NCBI RefSeq assembly: GCF_001411555.2
Contig: NC_049905.1
Span: 17,028,891-17,092,890 of the forward strand
Direction of reading: 5' to 3'
DNA from: Juglans regia
Lineage: Eukaryota; Streptophyta; Magnoliopsida; Fagales; Juglandaceae
DNA length: 64,000 nt
Each line of letters starts with the position of its first letter. Position 1 is the first letter of the stretch. The position numbers and the translations under genes are program-made. Below are positions 43,301 through 55,262 of the stretch, piece after piece. A model generated the notes under the pieces. That model worked only from the letters and a program-made list of their open reading frames with translations. It made no database searches and was not told the DNA's origin.

Positions 43301-45740
43301 ACTGAGATTTCTCTTCTTTTGCTTCACAGGCCTCATGTCCGGATTGACATTCAGTCGATGCTCCATCACTTCCTTATTGATTCCCGACATGTCCTAGTGA
43401 TTCCATGCGAAAACATCTTTATGCTCGACAAGGAGTTGTATGAGGCGATTTCTTTCCTCTTTCGTCATCGTAGTCCCGATCCTTATATGATTGTTTGGCT
43501 GGGTTGGATCTAAAGACACGGTTTCCAACGGTTCATTAGCCTCTCCTTGTCTCAACGCTTCCTTGTCCCTCATTTAGGCTTCCATCATAAGAATTGTTGG
43601 TGGAGGTGGCAGGCAGACTTCCTTGCCATGTTCTCATGACTCTAGTATTTTTACATCTCACTCTCCCCTTTTTTACTCTTGTACATAACATTCTCGAGCG
43701 AGTACTTGTTCTCCACGTACCTCGCCATCTCCTGATGGCGTCAGGAACCTAACTTTTAAGTGATAAGGGGATGTGATCGCCTTCAAAACATTCAATGTTG
43801 GTCGGCCTTTATGGCATTATATGACGATTGAGTTCTAACCACCAGTAACTCAGTCATATTGGTGGCAATGCAAGGGTTAGTTCCCACTGATACCGGTAGT
43901 GTGAGGGACCCCATGGGTTGAACTGGGTCCCTCGTAAATCCCTTTAGTGTGGTTGGTGCTGGGCGAAGTTGGCTAACATTTAAACCCATCTTTATGAAAG
44001 CATCCTAGAACAAAATGTTTGCCGAGCTCCCGTTGCCTATCAATATTCTTCTTGTTGTATAATTTGCGACCAACATTGTCATTACTATCGCGTCATCATG
44101 TGTGTACACCACCCCTTTGGAATCCTCCTTGCTAAAGAAAATTTGGGGTGAGTTCTGTGTCTGTGCCTGCTTAACAAGCCTCTCTACATTGTAAATTTCT
44201 TTGTACCTTGCTCATCTTGCATAAGCCTTTCTCCCTGACGAGGTTGGTCCACCTTCCGCATATCCACCAGTTATGGTACGAATTTCTCCCAGAGGTGGCC
44301 TCCGCCTACCTATTTCTTGCCTAGGCTGCTGGTTTCTTGGTTCTTGCAACCTTCTTGCCCTTTTAGGGGATCTCCTATTCAGGCTTCCACTCTGTTTATC
44401 CTCGTGTTCTTGCTTATTGTCATTCCAGCGTCATGGCGGAAATGTGTTCTCAGCCACAATAAGCTCCAACTCTCCACTTCCTTTTAGTTCCTCGATTTTT
44501 TGTTTGAGTGTATGGCAATCCTCAGTCTGATGGCCATTCGCTTTGTGGTACGTGCAGTACCTTTGCTGTCGCCACCCATGATCCTCATCTCACCTACTTT
44601 CTTTTGTTTTTCTCTGGTCACGTGTACTGGAATAGTGAATGTGACCACTATTATACCTCCCGCCTTCTTGCATTTTCTCGTACTGATTCTTCCTTGGCTT
44701 TTGGCTACTTTCTTGAGTCTTCTTAGGGCCCTCCCTTGATGCATTCTCCTCTTTTTGCCCTGGTCGAGTGGTGAGGGCGATCGATGTATCTTCAGCATTC
44801 ACAAAGTCACCCACCCAATCCATAAATTCTCATAAGGTGGATGGGGTTTTCCTTGCTAGCTCAGCCATAAAAGGGCTCCTCGGCCATATTCCCCCGAGTA
44901 ATGTAGCCAACATGATTTTTTATCCTGATCCTCTGCCGTTATTCTCTCTTTATTGAATCGTGCCAAGTATGCCTTCAGACTCTCGGCTTCCTTTTGTTTT
45001 ACTATCAATAAGTATGCCGCCGGTGGCCTCCTCTGCCAACTAACCATAAATTGGGTACTGAACTGCTTGCCGAGTTCTTCAAAATTCTCAATGGAGCCCG
45101 GTCGCAGTGCCTTGAACCATCCTCTAGCCGTTCCCTTTAGTGTCAAAGGGAAAGCTCTGCATGCAATCTCTCTCGAGAACCCATGGAGAGTCATATGGGC
45201 CTTGAAAATCTCCAAATGTTCCACCAGATCCTTGGAGCCGTTGTACATGTCTATCGACGAGACATTGAACTTTGGTGGAAGAAGGGACTGCCATGATCTC
45301 TGAGGTGTAGGGTAGGTTGGTGCTGCTTAACAATTGGTCAACCATTGAGGTTGTCCCTATCTTTTTGGTCATTTCTTCATATTTATCCATCAAGCTACGT
45401 AAGTCATGGTGCATCTTCTTCGTATCTTCATCCTCCTGATGGCCTTTACCGGCGCCCGCACTATTTACCTTTGTCTCCTCTATGTCAGCTTGACTGGGTG
45501 TTGCATCTTCTCCTGACGGTCTGTTCCGCACCTTGAGGATCTCGTTCTCCTTTTGCAACGAGTCTACTTCCGAGGTGAGTTTCTTCACTATTTCTTCCAT
45601 TTCTACAAGTCTTCCCTCCATGTTTATTGAAGTCTCTTCCTGATCTCTAGTTGCCTGAGATCGAGTGGTGATGGGTATGTGAAAAACACGCTGATTTGTA
45701 AGATATAGAGATCTCATAGATGGCGCCAACTGATGAGGAC
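40370..45740 (-). pseudogene. Tat-lineage Ty3-gypsy gag-pol, degenerate
   Basis: Read on the minus strand from 45740: a coiled-coil gag N-terminus (MEGRLVEMEEIVKKLTSEVD), the gag core (HLEIFKAHMTLHGFSREIAC, TLKGTARGWFKAL), protease (ILIGNGSSANILF near 44030, where DNGSS is expected), reverse transcriptase (43390-42557: NVVLVKKSNGKWQMCLNFTD, FMDAYSGYNQI, YVDDLLVK intact), RNase H (42553-42257) and a second RNase H (about 42250-41650: NEAEYEAVLMGLAIAKALGG, ADSQMVVGQLMGEY). Then come the integrase leader (CAQCQIHAPDSNMPPEELRS, WGVDLVGP) and integrase core (IVSDNGNQF, HANGQVEATNK, LLAYRTTSTGETPF) to about 40370. Integrase D, D and E are present. Numerous stops and frame breaks divide the frame. 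Two RNase H domains place it in the Tat lineage. Confidence 0.9.
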
Positions 45741-46600
45741 GTGTTTCACTACTTAGCACCCTCGATCTCCTGCAACCAAAGGATAAAAGGCACCAGGGTG
45801 GAGAGTGAGAGCCTCTGATGCCTAAGTCAGTAATAATAGGAGTAAATTCTAGGCCAATTGATCTCTGGAGTATTTTACGCACTTGATTCCTTTAAATAGA
45901 CATTTCGCTTTCTTCTCATCCTTTGGGTTTAACCACCTTATCTGTCATTTGAAACTTGAATCTCAGTCTTTCAGAGTTATTTGTCTGTTTTGAATGGATA
46001 AATGTCCTTAACTGCGCCAAGGTAATGGGCAGAAACCTTCCTTATCAGTCTAGCTCGAACTCTATCAAATTAGATGGGTATTTAGGCCTCAGAGGTCTTG
46101 CTAGACTATGGGGGGCCGAGACCATATTAACACCTTGCAATCCGTTGGGAGTATTTAGACCCTTTCAATTACCTCATCACCATTTGGACAAGAAGATGCA
46201 TGATGACCACCATGGCAAACTTCATCAAAGTTAAGGCCTACACCTCACACAACGCCTTCATTGGATGACTGACGCTGAATAGCTTGAAGCTGGTTATCTC
46301 GACCTACCACCTGAAAATAAAGTTCTAGGCAGAGAAAGGGGTAGGAATGGTGCACAGTCAACAAGTGGTAGCCAAGGAGTGCTACGTTCAGGAACTACGA
46401 GTCAAGGAACCTGGCGAGCTCAAGTCTTCATAATAGGTGAGGGAGGTTGGCCTCATGCTTCCCGATGCCACCTTGGGTTGAACAAGCTGAGTCCCCCCTT
46501 TCTTTTCTTTCATTTTCTTCTCTTGCACTTGATGACTCCCAATGTAAAGAATCGACGACGAGAAATGACAAAAACTGATGCTTTTATAGAGAAACAAGTG
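45741..46600 (-). mobile_element. 5' LTR region of the minus-strand Tat element (outer edge unclear)
   Basis: On the minus strand the primer-binding site TTGGCGCCATCTATGAGA lies at about 45712-45732, directly after sequence ending ...CACGTCCTCATCAG. Within the LTR are a TATA-like TATTTAAAGG near 45890 and the U5 phrase GACTTAGGCATCAGAGG at about 45810-45835. The LTR start was not pinned down; it must lie left of the satellite that begins near 46620. Confidence 0.5.
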
Positions 46601-46619
46601 CATGCGGATTGAATGGCTT

Positions 46620-47665
46620 GATGACTCCCCCTCCCCATTGGCATCCAAATGCCACCCAGTGCAGTCGATTTCAAATCCCGCCTGGTCGCTTGGGTTTATG
46701 CTTTGCCTTCGACCCTTAACGAGCATAGGGAGATCACCTCTCCCAAGTGTCCCAGTCCCTCCTCACCACTCAATATGGTCGATTTAAGATCCTGCCTGGT
46801 TACGTAGGCCAATGCTCCATGCTCGCGCCTTGACTTCCAAATGCCACCCAATGCAGTTGATTCTAGATCCCGCCTGGTCTCTCAGGTCAATGCTCGACCC
46901 TCGACAGGCGTAGGGGGAACACCTCTCCCAAGTGTCCTGATTCCCCCTCGCCACCCAGTGCTGTTGATTACAGATCCTGCCTGGTTACTTAGGTCGATCC
47001 TTTGTGCTTGAGCCTTGGCATCCAGACACCACCTAATGCGATCGATTCAAGATCTCACCTGTCTCTCAAGTAGATGCATCTCGCTTGACCCTCAACGGGC
47101 GTAGGTGGAACACCTCTCCCAAGTTTCTTAGTCCCCCCTCCTCACCCAATGCAGTCGATTGCAAATCTTGCTTGGTCACTCGGGTCAATGCTTCACGCTC
47201 GCGCCTTGGCATCTAGATGCCACCCAATGCGGTCATTTCCAGATCCCGCCTAGTCGCTCGGGTCGATGCTTCACGCTCGACCTTCAAAAGGCATAGGGGG
47301 AACACCTCTCCCAAGTGTCCTAGTTCCCCCTCGCCACCCAGTGCAGTTGATTGCAGATCTTGCCTGGTTACTTAGGTCGATGCTCCACGCTTGCGCCTCA
47401 GCATCTAGATGCCACCAATGCAGTCGATTTCAGATCCTGCCTAGTCGCTCGAGTCGATGCTCTACTCTTGACCCTTGACGGGCTTTGGGGGAACACATCT
47501 CCCGAGTGTCCTAATCCCCCTTACCACTCAGGGTAGACAATTTCAGATCTCGCCTGGTTACTCGGGTCAATGCTCCCCACTCGACCTCAACGAGTGTAAG
47601 GGGAACACCTCTCCCAAGTTTCCAAGGTAATGCTTGGGCCTTAGCAACCCCTGGCCACCACTCAG
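46620..47665. repeat. About 190-bp higher-order satellite in a second Tat 3' UTR
   Basis: CACCTCTCCCAAGT(G/T)T recurs at about 46734, 46921, 47110, 47301 and, altered, 47495 and 47606, mostly 187-194 bp apart. Each unit contains two related halves built on CCACCCA(A/G)TGCAGT(C/T)GATT followed by GATCC(C/T)GCCTGGTC and TCGGGTC(A/G)ATGCT. The last unit is shortened. Base composition is GC-richer than the flanks. Like the 39655-40240 array, it lies next to an antisense coiled-coil ORF. Confidence 0.8.
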
Positions 47666-47889
47666 CACAGTCAACCCCAGACCCAGCTCTAGACAGGGTA
47701 GACCCAGATAAGTAGAAAGTTAGGAGCAAACCAAAAATTCATAAACTCACAATCATAAGGGGAAAAAGGCACCAAAAGCCATGTTCCATAAGAATACTTG
47801 TGTTTACAAGGACTTGTGTCAATGCAAAGTGCCCCTCGGCATCGGATGTCAGGTAAAAAATAAAGGAGAGAGGGTCATCCCTAGTGGTC

Positions 47890-49275
47890 ATGGGCGGGAA
47901 GCGGGATCATGAAAGACACTGGGTATCAGGTCACACCCTAGGGAGTCAAGGGACTCATGATCCTCTAGAAAGGGAGCGAAGCGGACCAAGTCCAAAGTCC
48001 CAAGGGAGTTGTGAGGGTTCTCTGCAAGGTGACCTCTCACCCTCTCCAACCCAAGGAGTATCTCCTGCTCCAAGCCTAGTTGCGAAGACATTTAGCCAGA
48101 GCTAGTGAGCAATCCGAGCAAGCTTCTTGTTCGCGGCAGCGAGCTCACTCTCAACTTTTTGTCCTCTCCTCGCAGGACCTCAACTCGTCCTTGAGCTACA
48201 AATGGGACTCTGATAGTTTCACGTACAAGTCCTCGACCTTCTTTCTATCTCTTTGAAGTGCTGCGTTCTGTACCGTGAATGTATCCCTTCGGGACTGGAA
48301 TTTAGTAAGGTGCATGTTCAAGTTGTGGTGGAAGTTTGTGGCTTCAGCAAGGATGGCAACATAATCCAGACAACGTTACTCAGTTGCCCTCGCTTCCTCC
48401 TCCATGCAAAAGATTTGTTCCTCCTCCCAAATCTGCTCTTCTGCAACCATTGTGGCGGCAGCCTTAAGGCCAAACACCTCCTACTTCAGCACCTCTGTGC
48501 CCACTCTAAGATCGAAACCCTCTTTGCGAAGGTCCCTGATGATCTCATGTAGGTGCTTGTTTTCAATTTCAATTTCCACATGGGCCACCTCAGTGCACTC
48601 AAGGGCAGTCAGGAGCCTAAACATCTCGCGGTAGGCCCAACCACCCAACATTTGTAGGACCTCGACCTCCCTTTCTATCCCAACCTGCCCATCCACGATC
48701 CAAGTCGCTAAGAACTCAAATCCCTATCAATCAAAGCAAAAACGGTTAGACCGCCAGAAACTGGGAGTAAAGTTGCACATCAAACGGATAAGGGAAGAGT
48801 CTTACAGGGGAAATGAGGTCGTTAAGCATATCAATCACTCCATGTATCACCTTCACCTTTGCCGCGTCGGCACCCCCATCCGCAATGCGAGATGATGAAG
48901 TGCCATCCCCGCTCTAAGGTCCCAACCCGCCAAGAGGCCCAAGGGCGGAGGCACCAAAAGCGCCCGGAACACGCGACATGGTGGGTTCCTCTATCTTAGG
49001 GGCATAATTCCCCCTTTCCTGACTGCCGAGGAAGACTGCCACTCGTGAAGCCGGCTGACCTAGAAATGCCGCAGGATGTAAAAGCTGAGGAAGAGTCCTG
49101 TTTGATTGAAGCATTGGTCGAAGATGACGAGGGCGATGAGGACGTCAAATGACAGGCCCTAGGATTCCATAAGTGCGGTGAAGCACATCAAGGGCCGCGG
49201 GTTTAGCAACTGTGGACCATCCGTGCCCATCGAAAGGGGAAGAATCATTGCTGGAGGAATTCTTGGAAGCCATCA
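47890..49275 (-). pseudogene. Second antisense coiled-coil ORF (aORF) of a Tat element
   Basis: The minus strand from about 49273 begins MASKNSSSND and continues in broken frames. The best-preserved piece (48696-48481) reads GIEREVEVLQMLGGWAYREM, then TALECTEVAHVEIEIENKHL, HEIIRDLRKEGF. After a stop follow KAAATMVAEEQIWEEEQIFC and QNAALQRDRKKVEDLYVKLS. The heptad-like charged pattern and the position between a satellite and a 3' LTR match the first aORF. It lies on the minus strand, and the LTR to its right is in plus orientation, so it too is antisense to its element. Several stops and frame changes. Confidence 0.5.
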
Positions 49276-49459
49276 CTAATTGATCTAGAAAGTAGTTAGG
49301 ATCAAAAGCACAAGAGAAAAAACAAAAGGGGAAATGCGAGAGCCAAAAAGTAGAAGCGGGAAGGGAAACAGAAGATGTTCAAGAATAGAAAATGGGATAA
49401 ATATGGAGAACGTGGTGGTTTAGAAGCCCCAATGGGAGGAGTGATGGGATGTGGGTAAC

Positions 49460-49996
49460 TGGAAAGGGGAATTTTTTGTACTCAGTCGGGCTGGGCCCAG
49501 ACCCGTCATGTTGAAGCCCATGACCCGAAGTGGGGGGAAGCCCAGGCGAACCCAAGGACCTAAGGAGCTGACGGTTCCTTTAGTCACCTTGCATTATTGG
49601 GGAAAAGACAGGCTGGGATCCTATCCCTTGCAGGATTGGCCACATTAAATGCGACTTGAAGTGGCCAGCCTCGAGGTCAGATCCCTATAGCTAACAGGAG
49701 CAGCCACACTAAATGCGACGTCATGCTGTCCGGGACAAGAGCGATAATTGTAGCGATAAAAGAACCCCATGGAAAAATCGGCTATAAATAGAAGAAGGCT
49801 GATAACAGGAAAGGGGTTATGCACTCGGTATCTATTTCTAACTTTCCACATCCCCTTACTTACCTTTCCTAGATCTAAGGATAAAGATCGAACTTTGGCA
49901 TCAGAGGTAACACGGCCACCCTGCGCCACCCTCTCTTTCCCCTCACAAGTACATGAGTATTGTTGTTGCTTGGTGGCTACAAAACACGCGTCAACA
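49460..49996 (+). mobile_element. 3' LTR of a plus-strand Tat element
   Basis: About 537 bp, from TGGAAAGGGGAATTTTTTG (compare TGTAAGGGGAATTTTC at 25464) to CACGCGTCAACA. It contains a TATA box (GCTATAAATAG, 49781) and the U5 phrase AACTTTGGCATCAGAGG near 49891. Together with the satellite and aORF to its left it forms the tail of an element whose body is missing from the window. Confidence 0.65.
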
Positions 49997-50001
49997 CTAA
50001 T

Positions 50002-50182
50002 ATAATTAATTAGTGTAAAACAAAAGAAAAATGTCAATCTCAGTTATATATATACAAACAAATTATTTTTTGAGAAAGAAAGACAAATCTACAATTACCC
50101 AAATTCAATAGTTTTCTTTTAATCTAACAAATGCATAAGATAAAGAAAATGCATACAAGAACAAAAAATTTCTTATTCATAT
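50002..50182. other. AT-rich spacer
   Basis: Short spacer between two elements; nothing recognised. Confidence 0.4.
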
Positions 50183-51643
50183 TGTTGATGCATTTTTTCG
50201 ACGGGGTCAGAGCCTAACAATATGTTGAATGGCCTACGATGATGGTTTGAGCGTTGATACGGTTCTCGCATACTCATCTATAAAATAAATAGCAAATAAA
50301 GCATATAAATTGTAAATAAAGACAGAGACACAAACATTTATGTGGTTCAGCATAAAAGCTTACGCCCACATGTTGTTTGGGGGCGAATTCACAATATTGA
50401 GTATTTTACAGTCTCTCATGGCCTCTTATAGCTTTCAATACAATGAAGGAAATAGGGTTTTGGGAAGGTTGTAGGAGATGCCTCCCTTCAGAAGAAAGAT
50501 TCTCTCGAGATGGTAGATAAGCCTTTTCTTGTAGAGTTATCTGATTCCCCTCACGTTTACAATGGTCCCTTCTTTTTTTATAAATGTGTCCTTCATTCTT
50601 TGGAGTTGTTGGGTCCTATTTGCCTTATATCATTTTCGTCGGTCAACTTTCTTTTTCCTTATCTTTTCATTTATTCTCTGTAATGAGCTTCCAATGGGCT
50701 TCCTTATATTCCTTTTAGTCCTACATGGGCGAGGGATGAGATTGGTCCCTTGGCCTCTGCCCCATCCCATTTGGGTGGGTGCCCTTGCTTAGATATCGAG
50801 CAATATGCCCACATGTGGCCTCAATGGGTCCAAAACCTTTTACTGGGTCCTTTTTGAGCCTAAAATCCCTTTTTGGAGTATTTTTGGGCCAATTTTGGCC
50901 CCAAATATGTTTTTCACTTCAAAGTTCCATATATAAATACAAAATATGAAAATCTAAACTATATAAAACTAAATCTTATCACTAAATGTAAATAAACTTC
51001 ATAAAGTTGCTAACTAATAATTATTTAGGGTCTCAGATCCGACACCCTAAAATCATCTAGGTGTTTAATCTGAACCCCTAAAATAATTTAGGGTTTTGAG
51101 TTGAAACCCTAAATCATCTCCCAAAATCAATCCAAAATTGAACACACAACCAAATCCACACCATCCAAAAGATAACGCCATCCTCCTTTGAAGACAATTC
51201 TATCTTCTATTGAACATATAAACAATTAGAAATTTCAAACTAAGGGTTTCAGGTTACTTATAAGATGAGATGAAGAGGAAAATGAAGGTGACGACAATGG
51301 TGTGAGCTACAACAACTACGATGGCGAAATTGAGGATAGGAGAATTGAGAGAGAGAAAAGACAAAGATAGAGACAGAGACAGAGACATGGGAAAGGGGTA
51401 ATTTATCCTAAAATGAAACATGTCACTTTGGGGAACTTATAACTCCCCAAAACGATGTTGTTTCATTCTTTTAATATATATATATATATATATATATAAA
51501 CACAAGCAAGGATAGTGCCCCGACTTGGCATTTGCCCCCATATTTCTTATTGGGAGGGCTACCCTGCCCAAGGCGGGCCGAGTGCAAGTAGCCGACCCCC
51601 AACCCTAATGGGATAGACCCTAGTTCATTTCATTTCCAACATA
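50183..51643 (-). mobile_element. LTR A: 3' LTR of a gene-less LTR element, with an inserted segment
   Basis: On the minus strand the LTR starts TGTTGGAAATGAAATGAACT (at 51643) and ends AAAAAATGCATCAACA (50183). It matches LTR B (54143-54681) along about 540 bp, for example ATGTGGTTC(A/G)GCATAAAAG and CTCTCATGGCCTC-type phrases. About 910 bp of extra sequence, roughly 50699-51606, interrupts it. The phrase AATGGG lies at both edges of the insert. Confidence 0.7.
50699..51606. mobile_element. Insert of about 910 bp within LTR A
   Basis: Absent from LTR B and LTR C. It contains three variants of the phrase ACCCTAAA(A/T)-(A/C)ATC (51040-51120), a purine-rich tract (GAGAGAGAGAAAAGACAAAG near 51346), and a (TA)n run at 51472-51499. 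AATGGG at both edges could be part of a target duplication. The class is not identified. Confidence 0.45.
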
Positions 51644-54142
51644 TGCCCACGATTCTTAAGGTTGACTTGTCATACAATAAGACCTTGAGAATCTTCAAGT
51701 TAACCATGATAGAGATAGTATACGAAAACTGTAGAAAAATAAAATTTGGAAACCTGTCTGTGGTTTTCAACTGTTGTGTGATGCAATGAATATCTTTGAA
51801 GGCGGACCTTGATGAGGCATTTGATCCTCTAGGATGTTTGTTTGTTTGAGCATATATATGATAATCGAGCATACTGATGGTTGTAACTTGTCTAACTGTT
51901 GATCATTAGCAAGGAGTGCATATTACGTACTTGGTAATCGTTTTGTTTTCATTGATGCTTGTGGATTCCTTGCCTCTGAGATAGTTTCAAGGTTGTGTTG
52001 CTATTTTGGTGTTAAACTCAAGCTTTGTTGGTTGTCCTATGCTAAGTGGTTATTTAGCCCATTAACACACTAGGTCCATCTTAGGCAGCTATCAAGCTCG
52101 TCAACTCGTTTCCGAGGGCAACCTACATAAGGCCGTTATGGAGCTAGAAGCTCATTCCTAGAGGTGACCCACCGGCGGCGGTTATGGCGAGAGAGGTAGC
52201 CATGGTCACATGTGCTTGCGATGATACTTCTTGTTGAGGCAATAAGAGGCTCACTCTACCACTGTTGTGGCGGGAGGTTTGTTCTACCGTGCTTTTGTGG
52301 CAAGAGGCTTGCTTTATCGCTTTTTTATGGCATAAGGCTTGCTCGACCATGCTTTTATGGCAAAGACATATTTGTGCCTTGCTAACTGGGGCTCATATTG
52401 CATGATGCTAGGCTTGGCAGTCATGGCAAAGGCGTATGTGAGCCTTGGTTACCTTTTTTATAGGGGTCCCGAGTGCTTGACTCTAGAGCGGCCTAGCTGT
52501 TTCGAGAAGTTTTCACCAAAAACAAAGCTGGTTAGTGTAAATAATCCAAATCATGAGTTTGAGACTTGTAGATCTGAGCCAAGTGGCCTGATGTTTGGTG
52601 AAGGCTCGATTTCTGGAGTGTTCAATTGTGGCTCAGAGATGACCTGTTGTTGGGATTTTCCCTTCTTTCACTAGAGTGAGGCTTGTGGGTAGCCCTACCT
52701 TGGTGATAATGAAGATTCGGCGTGCTCGAACTAGTGCTCTAAGGCAGTATATTCTGGTGAAGATAAGGAGCTGAGGTGCCCAAGCGGCACTCGAGGGTGA
52801 CTTTGCCGTTGGTCAGGTTTCCAAGCTTTTTGTCTAGTCGGACTTGTTCACCATTGTGAATCTTCTTTGTTCTATTTCTTGGCCATAGGCTCTTGTTTGG
52901 GAGCTGGATTGCCCGAACTTGTTTTATGGGGGATCTTTGTTGCTCGGGCAAGCATTGTTACTTGGCACAATCCTTTGTTGCTTGTAAGGAATTTGTTGCT
53001 CATCGAGCTCCTTGGTTGCTTAGGTGCGTATTGTTGCTCGAAAAGTTCCTTTGTAGCTTGTGGCTAGCATTGTTGCTCAGCAAGGTCTTTGTTGCTTTGG
53101 GCAAGGTTGTTGCTCGACAAGTGTCTTTGTTGCTTGGGGTAAGTTTTGTTTCTCTAGAGAGCTTTGTTTCCAGGGAATAGAATTGTCCCTCAGTGAGAGC
53201 CTTTATTGCTCGGCAAGCTACGTGAACTCCTGACTTTGCTAGGTATGTGCCTCGAGGCAAGTTTCATTGCCTTCCATGATGCAGGCTCATTGCTGGCCCA
53301 AAAATGCTCCCTTCGTGTATAGGTTAGGTATCTGCCTTGATACCCAGCCTTGGGGTGAGTTTTACTGCTTGCCTGGGACTTTTATGAGTGCTGGAGGGTT
53401 AAGTGCCTGCTAGGCTTGTCTCTTGAGCGAGCAATGGAGCTCACACAAGATGTTTGAAGAGCTTGACCGAGATGCCCGAGAGCTAACATGATTGATGCCT
53501 GCCAGGCTTTTGTCTCGTTTGAGCTCCATTGCTTGCCCAAGAGTTTTTGAGCACTAACGTGGTAGGTGCCCACCAGGCTTCTATCTCGGGCTAGCTCATT
53601 GCTCACTTAGGATTTTTTGAGCTGTCTCATGGGTGTTCTGAGCGATGGCCTGAGATTCCACAATATTCCTAATGAATTAAAGATAAAGATAAATAACAAT
53701 GAAACGTATTTGTTTTTGTCGTATAAAACAAGGGCTGCAGTGCGACTAGTTTTGAGGTGTAGGGAGCTTTCTGGCCTGAGGTGATCGGTGTGGACTGGGC
53801 CACGTTCATGGAGGAGGACATGCAGAAAAAATTTTCTATTAGTTTCAACTTGCTCGATTTTGGGTGTTTAAAACAAGGGTTGCTGTAGCTTTTGCTGGTG
53901 GTCACGGGGAAACTTCTGGGCAGTGAACAAAGTTTGTTGACAATGATCCTATCTCCTAGGTGTGTGTGGAGTAGTCTCTACTGGACGAGTTTGGAAATGG
54001 TTGGGATTCTATTTCTCCTCTCTTGTTGTAACGTTTTGTTAAGTGTTGCGCATCCTTTGCATTGAACTAACTTTTGTTGGGTAAAGCGACCTGTTGTTCT
54101 AAGAATGATTTGTCAGATCCCACAGATGACTCCAAACTAATG
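51644..54142 (-). mobile_element. Internal region of gene-less LTR element 1
   Basis: About 2.5 kb with no gag or pol motif on either strand. The left 700 bp (CTTAAGGTTGACTTG, GAGAATCTTCAAGTTAA, ATCTTTGA(A/G)GGCGGACCTTG, then GGTTATGGAGCT-type phrases) matches 55263-56100 in element 2. From 52880 to 53260 it is full of TTGTTGCTCGG and GTTGCTTG variants, a degenerate short repeat. At its right end the minus strand shows a decayed primer-binding site, TTTGGAGTCATCTGTGGGAT (54113-54135). It is non-autonomous in design. Confidence 0.7.
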
Positions 54143-54681
54143 ATGCTTTTTTCCGATGGGGTTGGAGTCGAACAATTTGTTGAAAGGCCCAGGATGATGT
54201 TTGGGCGTTGATACGATTATCACATACTCATCCATTCAATAACTATTGAATAAAGCACATAAATTGTAAATAAAGTGAGAGATACTGAGATTCATGTGGT
54301 TCGGCATAAAAGTCTACATCTATGGGTCATTTGGAGGTGAAATCCACTATATTGAGTGATTCTACAATCTCTTATGGCCTCTCATAGCTTTCAATACAAT
54401 GGAGAAATTAGGGTTCCAGAGAGGTTGAAGAAAGTGCCTCCCTTCTGAAGAGAGGGTCTCCCGAGATGGTAGAGAAGCCTTTCCTTGTAGAGTTATCCGA
54501 CCATCTCACATTTGCAATGCTCCCTTCCTTTTATAGAGGCCTCATTCCTGTTTTGGAGTGGCTAAATACTACTTACCTTATATCACTTTCATTGGTAAAC
54601 TTTTCTTGTCTTCTTGTCTTCCTTTTATTTCTAGTAATGGGCTTCTAATGGGCTGGGCCCTAGTTCATTTCATATCCAACT
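54143..54681 (-). mobile_element. LTR B: 5' LTR of gene-less element 1
   Basis: About 538 bp, uninterrupted partner of LTR A. The 5-bp flanks CATAT (50178-50182) and TATAT (54682-54686) match at four of five positions and may be the target duplication of element 1. Confidence 0.7.
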
Positions 54682-54790
54682 TATATAAAACAAAGGTTAT
54701 ATTATTCCTGCTTTATCTTTCACACAAATTTCATTTTTTTAATATATCCAAATTTAAAATATAGAAATAACGTACTTCATATATTCCTGT

Positions 54791-55262
54791 TGTTGGTGCA
54801 TTTTTTTGGCATGGCCAAAGCCCAACAATGCGATTGAACTGCTAGCTTGGGCGTTAATATAGTGCTTGAACATTCATCTATAGAAATGAGTAATAAATAA
54901 AATATAAATAAGGGAGAGACACAATTCATTCCTACATCTACAAGTTTTTTTAGGGCAAATTCACTATGTTTGATGATTTTTACAGTTTCTCATGGCCTCA
55001 CCTATCTCTCAGTACAATAGAGGTTGAAGAAGACGCCTTTCTTCTAGAGGGAGAAGACCTGAGGAGCCTCAATCCATGTGTAGCCAAATCTCTCATTTTT
55101 CTATAGCCATTTTCCTATTTCCTGGAGCAATTGAGCACTATTTGCTTCATGTTGCTTTTACCTTTATGTGTATGAGCCAACTTCCTTTGCTTTATCACTT
55201 CCTTCACCATTTGGTAATTGTTTCCTTGCATGGGTTGGGCTTGGTTCATTTCATACCTAATA
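54791..55262 (-). mobile_element. LTR C: 3' LTR of gene-less element 2
   Basis: Starts on the minus strand near 55262 (TTAGGTATGAAATGAACCAA) and ends AAAAAATGCACCAACA at 54791. It is shorter and more diverged than LTRs A and B. The inserted copy lies only about 110 bp from the end of element 1, in the same orientation. Confidence 0.65.

Noticed and set aside
46379..48105. Several 60-110 codon frames between 46379 and 48105
   Set aside because: They fall in the 190-bp satellite or antisense to the coiled-coil ORF. None shows family features.
52867..53260. Cys/Leu-rich plus-strand frames near 52900-53200 that could suggest a secreted or membrane peptide
   Set aside because: They arise from degenerate TTGTTGCTCGG repeats in the internal part of a gene-less LTR element, with no conserved frame in the sister copy.
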